DNA from: Mesorhizobium denitrificans
Lineage (GTDB): Bacteria > Pseudomonadota > Alphaproteobacteria > Rhizobiales > Rhizobiaceae
Assembly (NCBI RefSeq): GCF_003403035.1
Contig: NZ_QURN01000012.1
Coordinates: 88,301-152,300 of the forward strand
Reading direction: 5' to 3'
DNA: 64,000 nucleotides
Position 1 is the first letter of the stretch. Every line of letters starts with the position of its first letter. The translations under genes were made by a program, and so were the position numbers. This document shows, piece by piece, positions 1-9,311 of the stretch. The notes under the pieces are model-generated. The model was not told the DNA's origin. It did not search any database and saw only the letters and a list, made by a program, of their open reading frames with translations.

Positions 1-1882
1 TCTCCCAATCCTGCGCAGAACAGCCTTCACAGCCACGCTCGTCGTGCCGGAACACGGTCTTACCGTAACGATCCTGAATACGGTCGATCAGCGACGGTTT
101 GATCTGACGGCCGCCATTCGCCATCACCGAATAGGCCGACACCATGCGCATGACAGTGGTTTCGCCGGAGCCAAGCGACATGGCGATGTGCGGTGGCAGC
201 TTGTCGTATACGCCAAAACGTTCCGCATATTCAGATACCGTTTTCATGCCCATGTCGTTTGCGAGACGCACGGTCATGAGGTTGCGCGAGCGCTCGATGC
301 CGCTACGCAACGTAGATGGACCGGCGGCCTTGCCGTCATAGTTCTTCGGGGTCCAGACCTGATTGCCTATCGTGATGGTTATCGGTCCATCCATGATAAC
401 GGACGCGGGCGTGTAACCATTGTCCAGCGCCGCCGCGTAAACGATAGGCTTGAACGCGGAACCCGGCTGGCGCATCGCCTGCGTCGCGCGATTAAACTCC
501 GACTGCGAATAGGAGAAGCCGCCGACCATGGCCAGAACGCGCCCGGTGTGCGGGTCCATGACCACCATACCGCCCGAAACGCCTGGAGGCTGACGCAGCA
601 GATAGCCGTCGCCATCTTCCTTTTTCTCGACATAGATGACGTCGCCAGCCTTGAGCACACCGTCGGGAGCGTTCGCCTTCACGCGCTCGCCATTGACCAC
701 GTGGCGCAATGCCCACTTCATGTCATCAGCAGAAATGAACCCCCGGTCGCGCTGGTCTGACAATTCGCCAGAACTTTCGCGGCTCGGCTGCAGGCCGATG
801 GTGACGCCTTCTTTCGCGCTATCCAACACAACCGCAAGCTGCCATTCCGGCACGTCGTCCAGAGGCTTGATCTTGCCTAGCGGAATGCCCCAATCGCCAG
901 ACGCGTCGATCTGGTCTTTCGGGCCACGATAGCCACGCAGCGTGTCGTAGCGGATCAGGCCGCGCTGCATCGCCTTGCGCGCGATAACCTGCATCTGCGG
1001 ATCCAGCGTTGTGCGAACCGAAAGACCGCCTTCATAAAGCGCATCTTGCCCATAACGCGCGATGATCTCGCGGCGCACTTCCTCAGTGAAATACTCACCG
1101 GCAAACAGGTAATTGTTGCGGCGACGGAGATTCACGCCGAGGGGTTCCGACTTGGCCTTGGCCCCCTCTTCCCGTGTCGCATATCCATTGTCGACCATCT
1201 GGTCGATGACCCAATTGCGCCGCTCAAGCGCGCGTTCGGCGTGGCGGAACGGATGATAATTGTTCGGACCCTTCGGAAGCGCGGCAAGATATGCGGCCTC
1301 CGCAAGCGTCAGTTCGTTGACCGACTTGTCGAAATAGGTGAGCGCCGCACCAGCAACGCCATAAGCGCCGAGGCCGAAATAAATCTCGTTCACATAGAGC
1401 TCGAGAATGCGATCCTTCGAATATGCCTGCTCGATGCGGAAGGAGAGCAGCATCTCCTTGATCTTGCGCTCGTAAGTCTGATCCGAGGTCAGCAGGAAGT
1501 TTTTCGCGACCTGTTGGGTGATCGTGGATGCGCCCTGCTTGCTGCCGGTGCGCAGATTGTTGATCGCGGCACGAAACAGGCCCGACACGTCAATGCCGGG
1601 ATGCTTGTAAAAATTCTTGTCTTCAGCGGAAAGGAACGCCGCTTTCAGGCGATCGGGCACGGCCTGAATCGGGAGATATAGACGGCGCTCGCGCGCAAAC
1701 TCGCCCATAAGTGCGCCATCCGAGGCATGAATGCGCGTCGTTACGGGCGGCTCATAGCTTGCCAGCACCTCGTAATCAGGCAGGTCTTTCGCCAAATGGC
1801 CGACGAACATAGCCACGCCCGCCGCAGCGAGCAGGCCAATCATAATCGCCACACCAAAAAAATATCCGAGAAGCCGAATCAT
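1..1882 (-). CDS. mrcA: Penicillin-binding protein 1A, class A (C-terminus cut by left edge)
   Basis: Bifunctional glycosyltransferase/transpeptidase that polymerises and cross-links peptidoglycan on the outer face of the inner membrane. The frame is open to the left edge, giving 627 codons. Residues 6-28 form the single N-terminal membrane anchor. The glycosyltransferase domain has EDKNFYKHPG with catalytic Glu87, followed by QGASTITQQ. The transpeptidase serine is Ser475 in GSAFKP and the SxN motif is Ser532-Arg-Asn534; the KTG motif would lie outside the window. The ATG at 1880-1882 has GGAG about 7 nt upstream. It follows the amidase gene on the same strand after 187 nt, which suggests a cell-wall gene pair. 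Family assignment is secure; PBP1A rather than another class A PBP is inferred from the domain layout and neighbours. Confidence 0.95.
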   Translation of the reverse strand, partial: MIRLLGYFFGVAIMIGLLAAAGVAMFVGHLAKDLPDYEVLASYEPPVTTRIHASDGALMGEFARERRLYLPIQAVPDRLKAAFLSAEDKNFYKHPGIDVSGLFRAAINNLRTGSKQGASTITQQVAKNFLLTSDQTYERKIKEMLLSFRIEQAYSKDRILELYVNEIYFGLGAYGVAGAALTYFDKSVNELTLAEAAYLAALPKGPNNYHPFRHAERALERRNWVIDQMVDNGYATREEGAKAKSEPLGVNLRRRNNYLFAGEYFTEEVRREIIARYGQDALYEGGLSVRTTLDPQMQVIARKAMQRGLIRYDTLRGYRGPKDQIDASGDWGIPLGKIKPLDDVPEWQLAVVLDSAKEGVTIGLQPSRESSGELSDQRDRGFISADDMKWALRHVVNGERVKANAPDGVLKAGDVIYVEKKEDGDGYLLRQPPGVSGGMVVMDPHTGRVLAMVGGFSYSQSEFNRATQAMRQPGSAFKPIVYAAALDNGYTPASVIMDGPITITIGNQVWTPKNYDGKAAGPSTLRSGIERSRNLMTVRLANDMGMKTVSEYAERFGVYDKLPPHIAMSLGSGETTVMRMVSAYSVMANGGRQIKPSLIDRIQDRYGKTVFRHDERGCEGCSAQDWE

Positions 1883-2069
1883 TCCCGCTCCACATCGAAC
1901 CAACAAACTAGTGGTTCGAATCCGCACTCCGCCGCACGCTGTCACGAAACAAACCCTGCCCCGTCCTGCGATGGGGATGTGGGCAAATTACGGCGAGATG
2001 ATCGTAAACCACGCGGGCGAGCCAGAAAAGCCCACGGTGTTGTCTAGTGGCAACGCGAAGCGCGCGCAA

Positions 2070-3293
2070 TTACCTTTCTGCTTGCGCAGCCGGTATTCCC
2101 TTGCGCTCTGCAAACTTTTCTACAGCCGCAGCAATGCTGTTCACCGCCTTTGCGCGCCATAGCGGATCACGCAGGCTTGATTCGTCCTCGGCGTTTGAGA
2201 GATAGCCAAGCTCGATCAGCACCGAAGGAACATCCGGCGCGCGCAACACGCGAAAACGCGCGTGACGATGCGGATTGTTGATTACACCCACGGATTTGCC
2301 GAGTTCGCCCACCAGATCCTTTGCCACATGGACGGAGTAATCCTCCGTTTCGCGGCGGACAAAATCGAACAGAATGTCTGCAACTTCGTGGCTCTCTTCG
2401 GCAGAAGCAGCCCCGCCGATTTGGTCGGCCAGGTTTTCGCGGTCGGCCAGCGCCTGCGATTCGGCGTCAGACGCACGCTCCGACCCGGTGTAAACCGTTG
2501 CGCCGCGCAGGCCCTTGAACCGTATCGTGTCCGCATGAATTGAAATGAATAGGTCGGCGGCGTTGTCTTGCGCGACCTTCACACGATCATCGAGCCTCAG
2601 AAACTCGTCGGAATCGCGTGTCATCACTACCTTGAAATTGGGCTCAGATGCCAATCGCGCCTTTAATTCCTGCGCAAAAGCCAGAGTGATGTCTTTTTCG
2701 TTGGTTCCGCTGACGCCTTCCGCGCCGCCATCAAAACCACCGTGGCCGGGATCGAGCACCACAGTGAAGGGTTTTGCAGATTCGGAATCCGGCGCTGGTT
2801 GCGCCTGAATCGCGCTCGTTGAACTCGCCTGCTCCGTCATTGCGGCTTGAAACGCGCTGTCTGTGGATTTCTCGACGGCTATCGTGAGCTTGTAGCCCTC
2901 ACCGTCGCTATCCTGCTCAACATCGACTTTTTCCACATTGAACGGCTTGCGGCTGGTGAGGATGATACGGGACCGCCCCTCGGCGGCTTTGCCATAGCGA
3001 ATGCCGTTCACAAGGCCGACCGGTTTCAGGCTGCGCGGCTCAAACGCAAAGGTCGTCTCCGGCAGCTCAATGACCAGCCGGTATGGGCCAGACAGCAAAA
3101 ACCAATGAAGATCGGGGTCCTGATCGAGCGCGATTTCCACGATTGTGCGCTCTGAGTCTCCCGAAGCGCCAAAATTTGTGGCCTTGGAAAGCGCGTGAAC
3201 CGGGCTGCAAAACAACAAAACAAACAGAAAAAGCGACGCAAACTGCGCAAAAACTCGCCTTAAACCGTTGTTTTTTGAAGCTGGCATACGCAT
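2070..3293 (-). CDS. amiC: N-acetylmuramoyl-L-alanine amidase, AmiC-like (AMIN + Amidase_3)
   Basis: Zinc amidase that cleaves the bond between N-acetylmuramic acid and L-alanine of the stem peptide, used in septal peptidoglycan splitting. The 407-residue product has a signal peptide (hydrophobic residues about 14-30, likely cleaved after VHA at 32-34). A beta-rich AMIN targeting domain spans about 40-142, a Ser/Gln/Pro-rich linker about 143-174, and the Amidase_3 domain 175-395. Zinc ligands fit His184 (DPGHGG), Glu199 (NEKD) and His253 (SIHAD); Glu361 (LIELGYLSN) is the expected catalytic glutamate. It lies between rne (divergent) and PBP1A (same strand, downstream), a neighbourhood common in rhizobial genomes. 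The exact amidase paralogue name is by analogy. Confidence 0.93.
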   Translation of the reverse strand: MRMPASKNNGLRRVFAQFASLFLFVLLFCSPVHALSKATNFGASGDSERTIVEIALDQDPDLHWFLLSGPYRLVIELPETTFAFEPRSLKPVGLVNGIRYGKAAEGRSRIILTSRKPFNVEKVDVEQDSDGEGYKLTIAVEKSTDSAFQAAMTEQASSTSAIQAQPAPDSESAKPFTVVLDPGHGGFDGGAEGVSGTNEKDITLAFAQELKARLASEPNFKVVMTRDSDEFLRLDDRVKVAQDNAADLFISIHADTIRFKGLRGATVYTGSERASDAESQALADRENLADQIGGAASAEESHEVADILFDFVRRETEDYSVHVAKDLVGELGKSVGVINNPHRHARFRVLRAPDVPSVLIELGYLSNAEDESSLRDPLWRAKAVNSIAAAVEKFAERKGIPAAQAER

Positions 3294-3888
3294 TTAACCG
3301 TCCAGTTGTCTCGCCGACGCCGAGGTTTTTTGCCTTGAAAAGCCGGGAGCTTAACAACTGGTATGGAAAGAAGGTTAACAACCCTTTTCGTGGACTCCCG
3401 CAGAGCCACAAGCTTGTGTACCGACAATATAATTCGGGGTTGCCAGAAACCGCGCCACACCATACAAGCGAATAGATTGTGGCATGTTAGCGCGCCGCTG
3501 CGGTTTAGGGATGGATTAGGCGGATCTTCCATAAAAACCGCGTGGCATTTTGCCCCGCCGCAGTCGCGTGAGATTTTCCGAGGAAACGCAGTTGCAAGCC
3601 TCGGTGATAAACGGCCCGGAACAGCGTTCTGCGCCGGCTCCAAATGAGCGAAGAAGTCGATCCGGTGAGCCGGGTCATAGTTTAACCTTTCGCTGAACGA
3701 GGCGATGACGATAGGCACCGCACATTACAGAACCGAGACCCGGCGCGAAACGCAGCCGGTGGAGTCTGTTGCGGCCCGCACGCGCTTCGAGGCGATCCCC
3801 TATATATCCGGCGGCAGTCTGTTGCCCCTAACGCGCATTCACGGCCCCTACCGTGCGCCAGGCCAAGCTCCCGCCGGGGAGAAGAAAT
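3294..3888. other. Divergent intergenic region with long rne leader
   Basis: This 595-nt gap separates the amidase start from the rne start. Short ORFs occur on both strands but none has a convincing ribosome-binding site or a recognisable product. The last part holds an AT-rich TATATA at 3801-3806 and the rne ribosome-binding site GGGGAGAAG near 3876-3884. A leader this long fits the known habit of RNase E mRNAs being autoregulated through their 5' UTR, but I cannot define a specific RNA fold here by reading alone. Confidence 0.55.
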
Positions 3889-6582
3889 ATGCCCAACAAA
3901 ATGCTTATAGACGCGTCTCACCCGGAGGAGACGCGGGTCGTCGTAACGCGCGGCAATCGTATTGAAGAATTCGATTTCGAATCGCAGGACAAAAAACAAC
4001 TTCGCGGAAATATCTATCTCGCTCGCGTAACGCGGGTTGAGCCATCGCTGCAGGCAGCTTTTGTGGAGTATGGCGGCAACCGCCACGGCTTCCTTGCATT
4101 CAGCGAAATCCATCCCGATTATTATCAGATCCCGATGGCGGATCGTCAGGCGCTTCTGAAAGCGGAGGCTGAGGCCGCCGCGCATGATGACGACGACGAA
4201 AGCGGCGAGCCGAAGCAGGAACGCGAACGCAGTGGCAGTCGGCGCCGCAGGCGCGGCAAGAATCGCAACCGGAACGGCGAAAACGTTCAGGCAGCTGAAG
4301 AAAAGACCGAATCCGAAGCAGATGCGCTTGATCATGCCGACGACACGGATGAGCATGACGATCACAATGAAGATGCTCCGCGCACAATGGCGGCAGAGGC
4401 AGCGTCAGACGTAATTTCCGAGCCTGTTGAACAGGTAAAGGAAGAAGCCGAAGAGGTTTCAGTACATAATGGTCAGGTCGAGGAGGTTTTCTCTGGCTCG
4501 ACGGACGAGCGCGACATTGAGTCGGTCGGCGCAGGCGATGCGCTGGACGAGGTTCGCGACCGCAGGCGCCCAATGCGCCGTCACTACAAGATCCAGGAAG
4601 TTATCAAGCGCCGCCAGATCCTCCTGGTTCAGGTCGTGAAGGAAGAGCGCGGTAACAAGGGCGCGGCGCTGACGACCTATCTGTCGCTCGCGGGTCGCTA
4701 TTCCGTGCTTATGCCGAACACGGCGCGCGGCGGCGGCATATCCCGCAAGATCACCAGCGCGCAGGACCGCAAGCGGCTCAAGGACGTGGTGAAGGAGCTT
4801 GAAGTTCCGCAGGGCATGGGCGTCATTCTGCGCACCGCCGGCGAAAACCGCACCAAGGCGGAAATCAAGCGCGACTACGAATATCTGATGCGGCTGTGGG
4901 AAAATGTGCGCAATTTGACGCTCAAATCCACTGCTCCGACGTTGGTTTATGAAGAAGGCAGCCTCATCAAGCGCTCCGTGCGCGACCTTTATAATAAGGA
5001 CATCGACGAAATTCTCGTCGCGGGCGATGACGGCTACCGCGAGGCGAAGGACTTCATGCGCATGCTCATGCCGAGCCATGCCAAGATGGTTCAGCCTTAC
5101 CGCGACACCACGCCGATGTTTGCGCGCAACGGCATCGAGGCGCAGCTGGACCGTATGGTGCAGCCGCAGGTCACGCTGAAATCCGGTGGCTATATCATTA
5201 TCAACCAGACGGAAGCGCTTGTTGCGATTGACGTAAATTCAGGCCGCTCCACGCGCGAGCATTCCATTGAAGACACTGCGGTTCAGACAAATCTGGAAGC
5301 GGCGGAGGAAATCGCGCGGCAGCTAAGACTGCGCGATCTTGCGGGCTTGATCGTGATCGACTTCATCGACATGGAGGAGTCGCGTAACAACCGGTCCGTC
5401 GAAAAGAAGCTCAAGGATTGCCTGAAAAACGACCGCGCGCGCATTCAGGTGGGCCGCATTTCGCATTTCGGCCTGCTGGAAATGTCGCGCCAGCGCATTC
5501 GCGCGAGCGTTCTCGAAAGCACGATGAAAACCTGCCCGCATTGCGGCGGTACGGGTCATGTGCGCTCGGATTCTTCGGTTGCGCTGTTGGTTGTGCGCGC
5601 AATAGAGGAGTTTTTGCTGAAGGACGCCAAGCACCACATAACGGTGCGGACACCCGCAGCCACTGCGCTCTATGTGCTCAACCACAAGCGCAGCACTCTG
5701 GTGGAACTCGAAGGTCGCTTCGGCCTCACGATCACCATCGAATCCGACGATAGCGTCGGCTCGCAGCATTACACGATCACACGCGGCGCGATTGTCGAGC
5801 ATCCTGTCGAATTCCATGAGCGGGCAAAGCCTGCCCCAATCGTGGAAATCGAAGAGGAAGAAGACATCGTTGAGGTGCTGGACGAGGAAGAAGCCAGCGA
5901 CGAAGCAACGCCCGAGTCGGCTGCGGAGCAGGCATCCAGCGACGAGCATCGTCGCAAGCGCAAGCGTCGTCGTCGTCGCCGTGGCGGACGTGATCGCGAA
6001 CAGCAGGAAGGCGCGCAGGACGCCTCTGCAAGCGAGGACACCGAAGCTGTAGCCGCTGCGGATGAGGATGAAGCAGCCGAAGCTGTAGAGGCCGTCACTG
6101 AACCAGCCGAGCAGGAAGTTGCCGCCGAGAAAGCAGACGGCAAGAAGCGCCGCCGTGGTAAGCGTGGCGGCAAGCGCAGCCGCGGCGAGGCTGATTCCGA
6201 GGCCAGTGAAGAGCAGGCAGCATCGGAAGCTTCAGAACAGGTGGCAGCGCCAGAACCTGTCGCAACGGTTCAGGCTGAGGAAGCGCCTGTAGCGGAAGAA
6301 GCACCCGTTGAGGTCAAGAAGCCCAAGGCTCGCGCAAAGCGGTCAACCAAAGCCAAAGCTGCCGAGGCGGAAATCGTGGTTGCGACTCCTGAGCCAAGCG
6401 AACCGGAGGCCGCACCAGCAGCCAAACCGCGCCGCTCGACTCGCCGCAAGCCCGCGAACGCGACCGGAGAAAATGCTGAACCTGCTGCTCCTTCGGTTTC
6501 ATCGAGCGTGAAGGCCGAAGACGCCGCTGAGACCGCAGAGCCCAAAAAAGGCTGGTGGCAGCGCAAAGGCTTTTTTGGCTAA
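3889..6582 (+). CDS. rne: Ribonuclease E
   Basis: Essential endoribonuclease for mRNA decay and for rRNA/tRNA processing, and scaffold of the degradosome. The 897-residue product begins MPNKMLIDAS; the ATG at 3889 is chosen over an in-frame start at 3853 because GGGGAGAAG lies just upstream. The S1 RNA-binding region is split by a charged insertion of about 140 residues (about 90-235) rich in Asp, Glu, Arg and His. The DNase I-like catalytic core has Asp448 (IDVNSG) and Asp491 (VIDFIDM) as magnesium ligands. The zinc-link motif CPHCGG is at 549-554. The C-terminal half (about 660-890) is disordered with alternating acidic and Arg-rich blocks, ending in GWWQRKGFFG, a terminal motif typical of alphaproteobacterial RNase E. 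A strong terminator follows. Confidence 0.97.
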   Translation: MPNKMLIDASHPEETRVVVTRGNRIEEFDFESQDKKQLRGNIYLARVTRVEPSLQAAFVEYGGNRHGFLAFSEIHPDYYQIPMADRQALLKAEAEAAAHDDDDESGEPKQERERSGSRRRRRGKNRNRNGENVQAAEEKTESEADALDHADDTDEHDDHNEDAPRTMAAEAASDVISEPVEQVKEEAEEVSVHNGQVEEVFSGSTDERDIESVGAGDALDEVRDRRRPMRRHYKIQEVIKRRQILLVQVVKEERGNKGAALTTYLSLAGRYSVLMPNTARGGGISRKITSAQDRKRLKDVVKELEVPQGMGVILRTAGENRTKAEIKRDYEYLMRLWENVRNLTLKSTAPTLVYEEGSLIKRSVRDLYNKDIDEILVAGDDGYREAKDFMRMLMPSHAKMVQPYRDTTPMFARNGIEAQLDRMVQPQVTLKSGGYIIINQTEALVAIDVNSGRSTREHSIEDTAVQTNLEAAEEIARQLRLRDLAGLIVIDFIDMEESRNNRSVEKKLKDCLKNDRARIQVGRISHFGLLEMSRQRIRASVLESTMKTCPHCGGTGHVRSDSSVALLVVRAIEEFLLKDAKHHITVRTPAATALYVLNHKRSTLVELEGRFGLTITIESDDSVGSQHYTITRGAIVEHPVEFHERAKPAPIVEIEEEEDIVEVLDEEEASDEATPESAAEQASSDEHRRKRKRRRRRRGGRDREQQEGAQDASASEDTEAVAAADEDEAAEAVEAVTEPAEQEVAAEKADGKKRRRGKRGGKRSRGEADSEASEEQAASEASEQVAAPEPVATVQAEEAPVAEEAPVEVKKPKARAKRSTKAKAAEAEIVVATPEPSEPEAAPAAKPRRSTRRKPANATGENAEPAAPSVSSSVKAEDAAETAEPKKGWWQRKGFFG

Positions 6583-6605
6583 GCTCGTAAAACAGTGGAA
6601 TTCAG

Positions 6606-6638
6606 ATCGCCCGGACCAAATCCGGGCGATTTTATTTA
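6606..6638 (+). terminator. Intrinsic terminator of rne
   Basis: Perfect 10-bp stem (6606-6615 with 6621-6630) closed by the 5-nt loop CCAAA and followed by TTTATTTAT. It begins 23 nt after the rne stop codon and ends just before the convergent aminotransferase gene. Confidence 0.9.
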
Positions 6639-6650
6639 TCCACCAAGCGC

Positions 6651-7799
6651 TTAGCGCAACCAGTTCGCAATGCGATCCGTCGCCTCAGCCATTTCTTCAA
6701 GGCTTCCAGCGTAAGAGAATCGCATGAAGCGATGGCCATAGTCGGTATCGAAATCACGCCCCGGCGTTGCGGCTACACCCGCCTCAGCCAGCATTCGTTT
6801 TGCAAACTGCATGCTGTCATTGGTCAATTGCGAAACATCGCAATAGGCATAGAACGCCCCATCCATTGGCGCGGCCAGCGGGAACCGCAGCAGCGGCAGA
6901 CGCTCGCCAAGCAATTCGCGATTTGCCGCATAGCGCTGCTTGACCGCCTCCAGTTCATCCGTTGCGGAAAAAGCTGCGACCGCCGCAATCTGCGATAGCT
7001 CCGGCGCTGAAATATAAAGGCTCTGCTGAATGCGCTCGATCGGGCGCACAAGCTTTTCCGGCAGCACCATCCAACCGATGCGCCAGCCGGTCATGCAATA
7101 ATATTTAGAAAACGAATTGATGACCGTGACAGTGTCGCTGCAGCTAAGCGCCGTGTGATCCGCACCCGTAAAATTGAGCCGATGATAAATCTCGTCGGAT
7201 ATGACGGCGATGCCAAGCGCCTCGGCAGTTTTCACCAGCATATCAAGCTCTTCGGGCGGAACGCTCGCCCCGGTTGGGTTAGCGGGGCTGGCAAACAGAA
7301 TGCCTTTCAGCGGTGCGCGCTTGTGTTCCGCCTCTACCATCTCTGCAGTCAGATATGGACGGTCTTCCAAGCGAATCTCGACGACCTCAAGACCGAGCGC
7401 AGCCATGATGTTGCGATAGGCCGGATACCCCGGCGCAGCGATGCCCACGCGGTCGCCTGCATCGAACATCGCCATGAATGCCAGATTGAAACCCGCCGAC
7501 GAGCCGGTCGTGACCGCCACACGGCAGGGCGAAACACTAACGCCGTAATGGTCCGCGTAATGTGCGGCAATTGCCTCGCGCAAAGCGCGGGTGCCGAGCG
7601 AGTCCGTGTAGCCGATACGTCCGTTTTCCAGAGCGTTGCGGGCTGCCTCGCGCACGGCGCGCGGCGCCGGGTCGGATGGCTGGCCTACCGCCATCGATAT
7701 GATCGACCGCCCTTCTCCACGCAGCCGATTTGCCTCGGCGAGAATGTCCATTGCGTGAAACGGCTCGACGTTGCCGCGGCGCGAAATCGCGATGGCCAT
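6651..7799 (-). CDS. PLP-dependent class I/II aminotransferase
   Basis: Fold-type I aminotransferase transferring an amino group between an amino acid and a 2-oxo acid in the cytoplasm. The 382-residue length is normal for aspartate/aromatic-type enzymes. Asn174 (SPANPTG), Asp202 and Tyr205 (SDEIYH) are positioned to hold the cofactor. Lys232 in SFSKYYCMTGWR is the Schiff-base lysine and Arg240 should bind the cofactor phosphate or substrate. The substrate cannot be told from sequence. It converges on rne across the rne terminator and is divergent from the M48 protease gene, with 128 nt between the two starts. Confidence 0.93.
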   Translation of the reverse strand: MAIAISRRGNVEPFHAMDILAEANRLRGEGRSIISMAVGQPSDPAPRAVREAARNALENGRIGYTDSLGTRALREAIAAHYADHYGVSVSPCRVAVTTGSSAGFNLAFMAMFDAGDRVGIAAPGYPAYRNIMAALGLEVVEIRLEDRPYLTAEMVEAEHKRAPLKGILFASPANPTGASVPPEELDMLVKTAEALGIAVISDEIYHRLNFTGADHTALSCSDTVTVINSFSKYYCMTGWRIGWMVLPEKLVRPIERIQQSLYISAPELSQIAAVAAFSATDELEAVKQRYAANRELLGERLPLLRFPLAAPMDGAFYAYCDVSQLTNDSMQFAKRMLAEAGVAATPGRDFDTDYGHRFMRFSYAGSLEEMAEATDRIANWLR

Positions 7800-7927
7800 G
7801 ATGTCTCCAAATTCCTCAGGGATTGGCTGCGCCGCACAAATGCCCGATTGGTATGGGTTTCACAAGTTCATGATCGCCCACGGCTGCACTTTTCAACCAG
7901 CCTCAGGTAATTTAGGTCTTTATAGTC

Positions 7928-9310
7928 ATGTTGATTTCTCGAATCGCGTCCGCTTTGTGCCGTAGTGCCTGTGCGCTGCTCGTCAGCGGCGCTGTGGTCC
8001 TTTCCAGTCTGGGATCGGCGGTTGCACAAAACCTGCCATTGGTGCGCGACGCTGAAATCGAAGCGCTGGTGCGGGATTACGCAAAGCCATTGCTGGCAGC
8101 AGCGGGCCTCAGCCGCAAGAACATCGAGATCGTTCTCGTCAATGACCCAAGCTTCAATGCGTTCGTCTCCGGTCGCCGCATTTTCATGAATACCGGAACG
8201 CTGATGACGGCCGAAACGCCCAACGAGGTAATCGGCGTGCTGGCGCATGAAATCGGCCACCTGGCAGGCGGGCATCAGGAGCGGCTGCGCATGCAGGTGG
8301 ACCGCGCCAAAACAATGGCGATGGTTGGCATGCTGCTTGGCATGGGCACGCTGGCCGCCGGTGCCGCGACAAAAAACGGAGAGCTTGGCGGTGTAGGCAT
8401 GGGCATGGCCACCGGCTCCACGGAAGCGGCGCGCCGCAGCCTGCTTTCCTATCAGCGCACCGAAGAAACAACCGCGGATCGCTCTGCGCTTACATATCTC
8501 GATGCGACGCACCAATCTGCGCGCGGCATGCTGAAAACATTCAAGCGTTTCCAGACGGCGCTGGCACTTTCGGGCACGCGTGTCGATCCATACCAGATCA
8601 GCCACCCCACCCCGCGCGACCGTATCGCCAATCTCGAGGTGCTGGCGCGCAAGAGCCCGTATTTCGAGATGCGCGACCCGCCGGAATTGCAGCGGCGGCA
8701 TGACAGAATGCGCGCGAAGATCGCTGCATTTACAAATGGTCGCGGCTCGACGGCTCAGCTTTTCAAGCAAAACAACGATCAGGAAGCCAAGCAATATGGC
8801 GAAGCCATTGAAGGCTATCTGCATGGCGACCCGCGCGCCGCACTCGCCAAGGTGGATGCGCTGATAAAGGCCGAGCCAAAAAATCCATATCATTACGAAT
8901 TGCGCGGCGACACGCTGATGAAGGCCAACCGACCGGCAGAGGCGGCCGATGCCTATGCCAAGGCGATAAAGCTTGATCCGGCCCGCTCAAGCGTGCTGCA
9001 GGTTTCATACGGACAGGCGCTACTCGCGCAGGGAAATCCAAAATCGGCAAAGAAGGCTGTGCAAGCGCTGGAACGCAGCGTTGCAGCGGACCCTGAAAAC
9101 ACGACTGCTTATCGCTATTTGTCCCAAGCCTATGGGCAATTGGGACAGGTGGGCGAGGCAGAGCTTGCCGCCGCCGATGGCCACTATTACAGCGGTAACT
9201 TCCAGGACGCGAAAATTTTCGCGGCACGTGCGCAACGCAAGCTTAAGCCGGGCTCGGCAGAATGGCAGCGCGCGCAGGACATCATCAACTACCGCAAACC
9301 TCGCGGTTAA
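7928..9310 (+). CDS. M48 family metallopeptidase with TPR repeats (BepA-like), exported
   Basis: Predicted periplasmic zinc protease/chaperone of the BepA (YfgC) type, a family that degrades or helps assemble outer-membrane proteins. The 460-residue product has a signal peptide (hydrophobic 8-30, likely cleaved after AVA near residue 33). The HEIGH zinc motif gives His107, Glu108 and His111; the third ligand is probably Glu179 in EETTAD. Helical TPR-like repeats occupy about 300-430, including the PAEAADAYAKAIKLDP unit. The DsbA-like gene starts 1 nt after its stop codon, so the two are probably co-translated as a periplasmic protein-quality pair. The family is secure; exact equivalence to BepA is inferred. 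Confidence 0.92.
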   Translation: MLISRIASALCRSACALLVSGAVVLSSLGSAVAQNLPLVRDAEIEALVRDYAKPLLAAAGLSRKNIEIVLVNDPSFNAFVSGRRIFMNTGTLMTAETPNEVIGVLAHEIGHLAGGHQERLRMQVDRAKTMAMVGMLLGMGTLAAGAATKNGELGGVGMGMATGSTEAARRSLLSYQRTEETTADRSALTYLDATHQSARGMLKTFKRFQTALALSGTRVDPYQISHPTPRDRIANLEVLARKSPYFEMRDPPELQRRHDRMRAKIAAFTNGRGSTAQLFKQNNDQEAKQYGEAIEGYLHGDPRAALAKVDALIKAEPKNPYHYELRGDTLMKANRPAEAADAYAKAIKLDPARSSVLQVSYGQALLAQGNPKSAKKAVQALERSVAADPENTTAYRYLSQAYGQLGQVGEAELAAADGHYYSGNFQDAKIFAARAQRKLKPGSAEWQRAQDIINYRKPRG

Positions 9311-9311
9311 T

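Noticed and set aside
44..1681. Plus-strand open frames of 238 and 211 codons at the left edge
   Set aside because: They mirror PBP1A, whose minus-strand frame runs open through the edge with all catalytic motifs.
3260..3718. Small open frames in the rne-amidase gap, on both strands
   Set aside because: No ribosome-binding sites, unusual composition and mutual overlap; more likely untranslated leader or promoter DNA.
3853..3888. Upstream in-frame start of rne
   Set aside because: Twelve extra residues have no family similarity and the ribosome-binding site GGGGAGAAG sits between the two starts, serving 3889.
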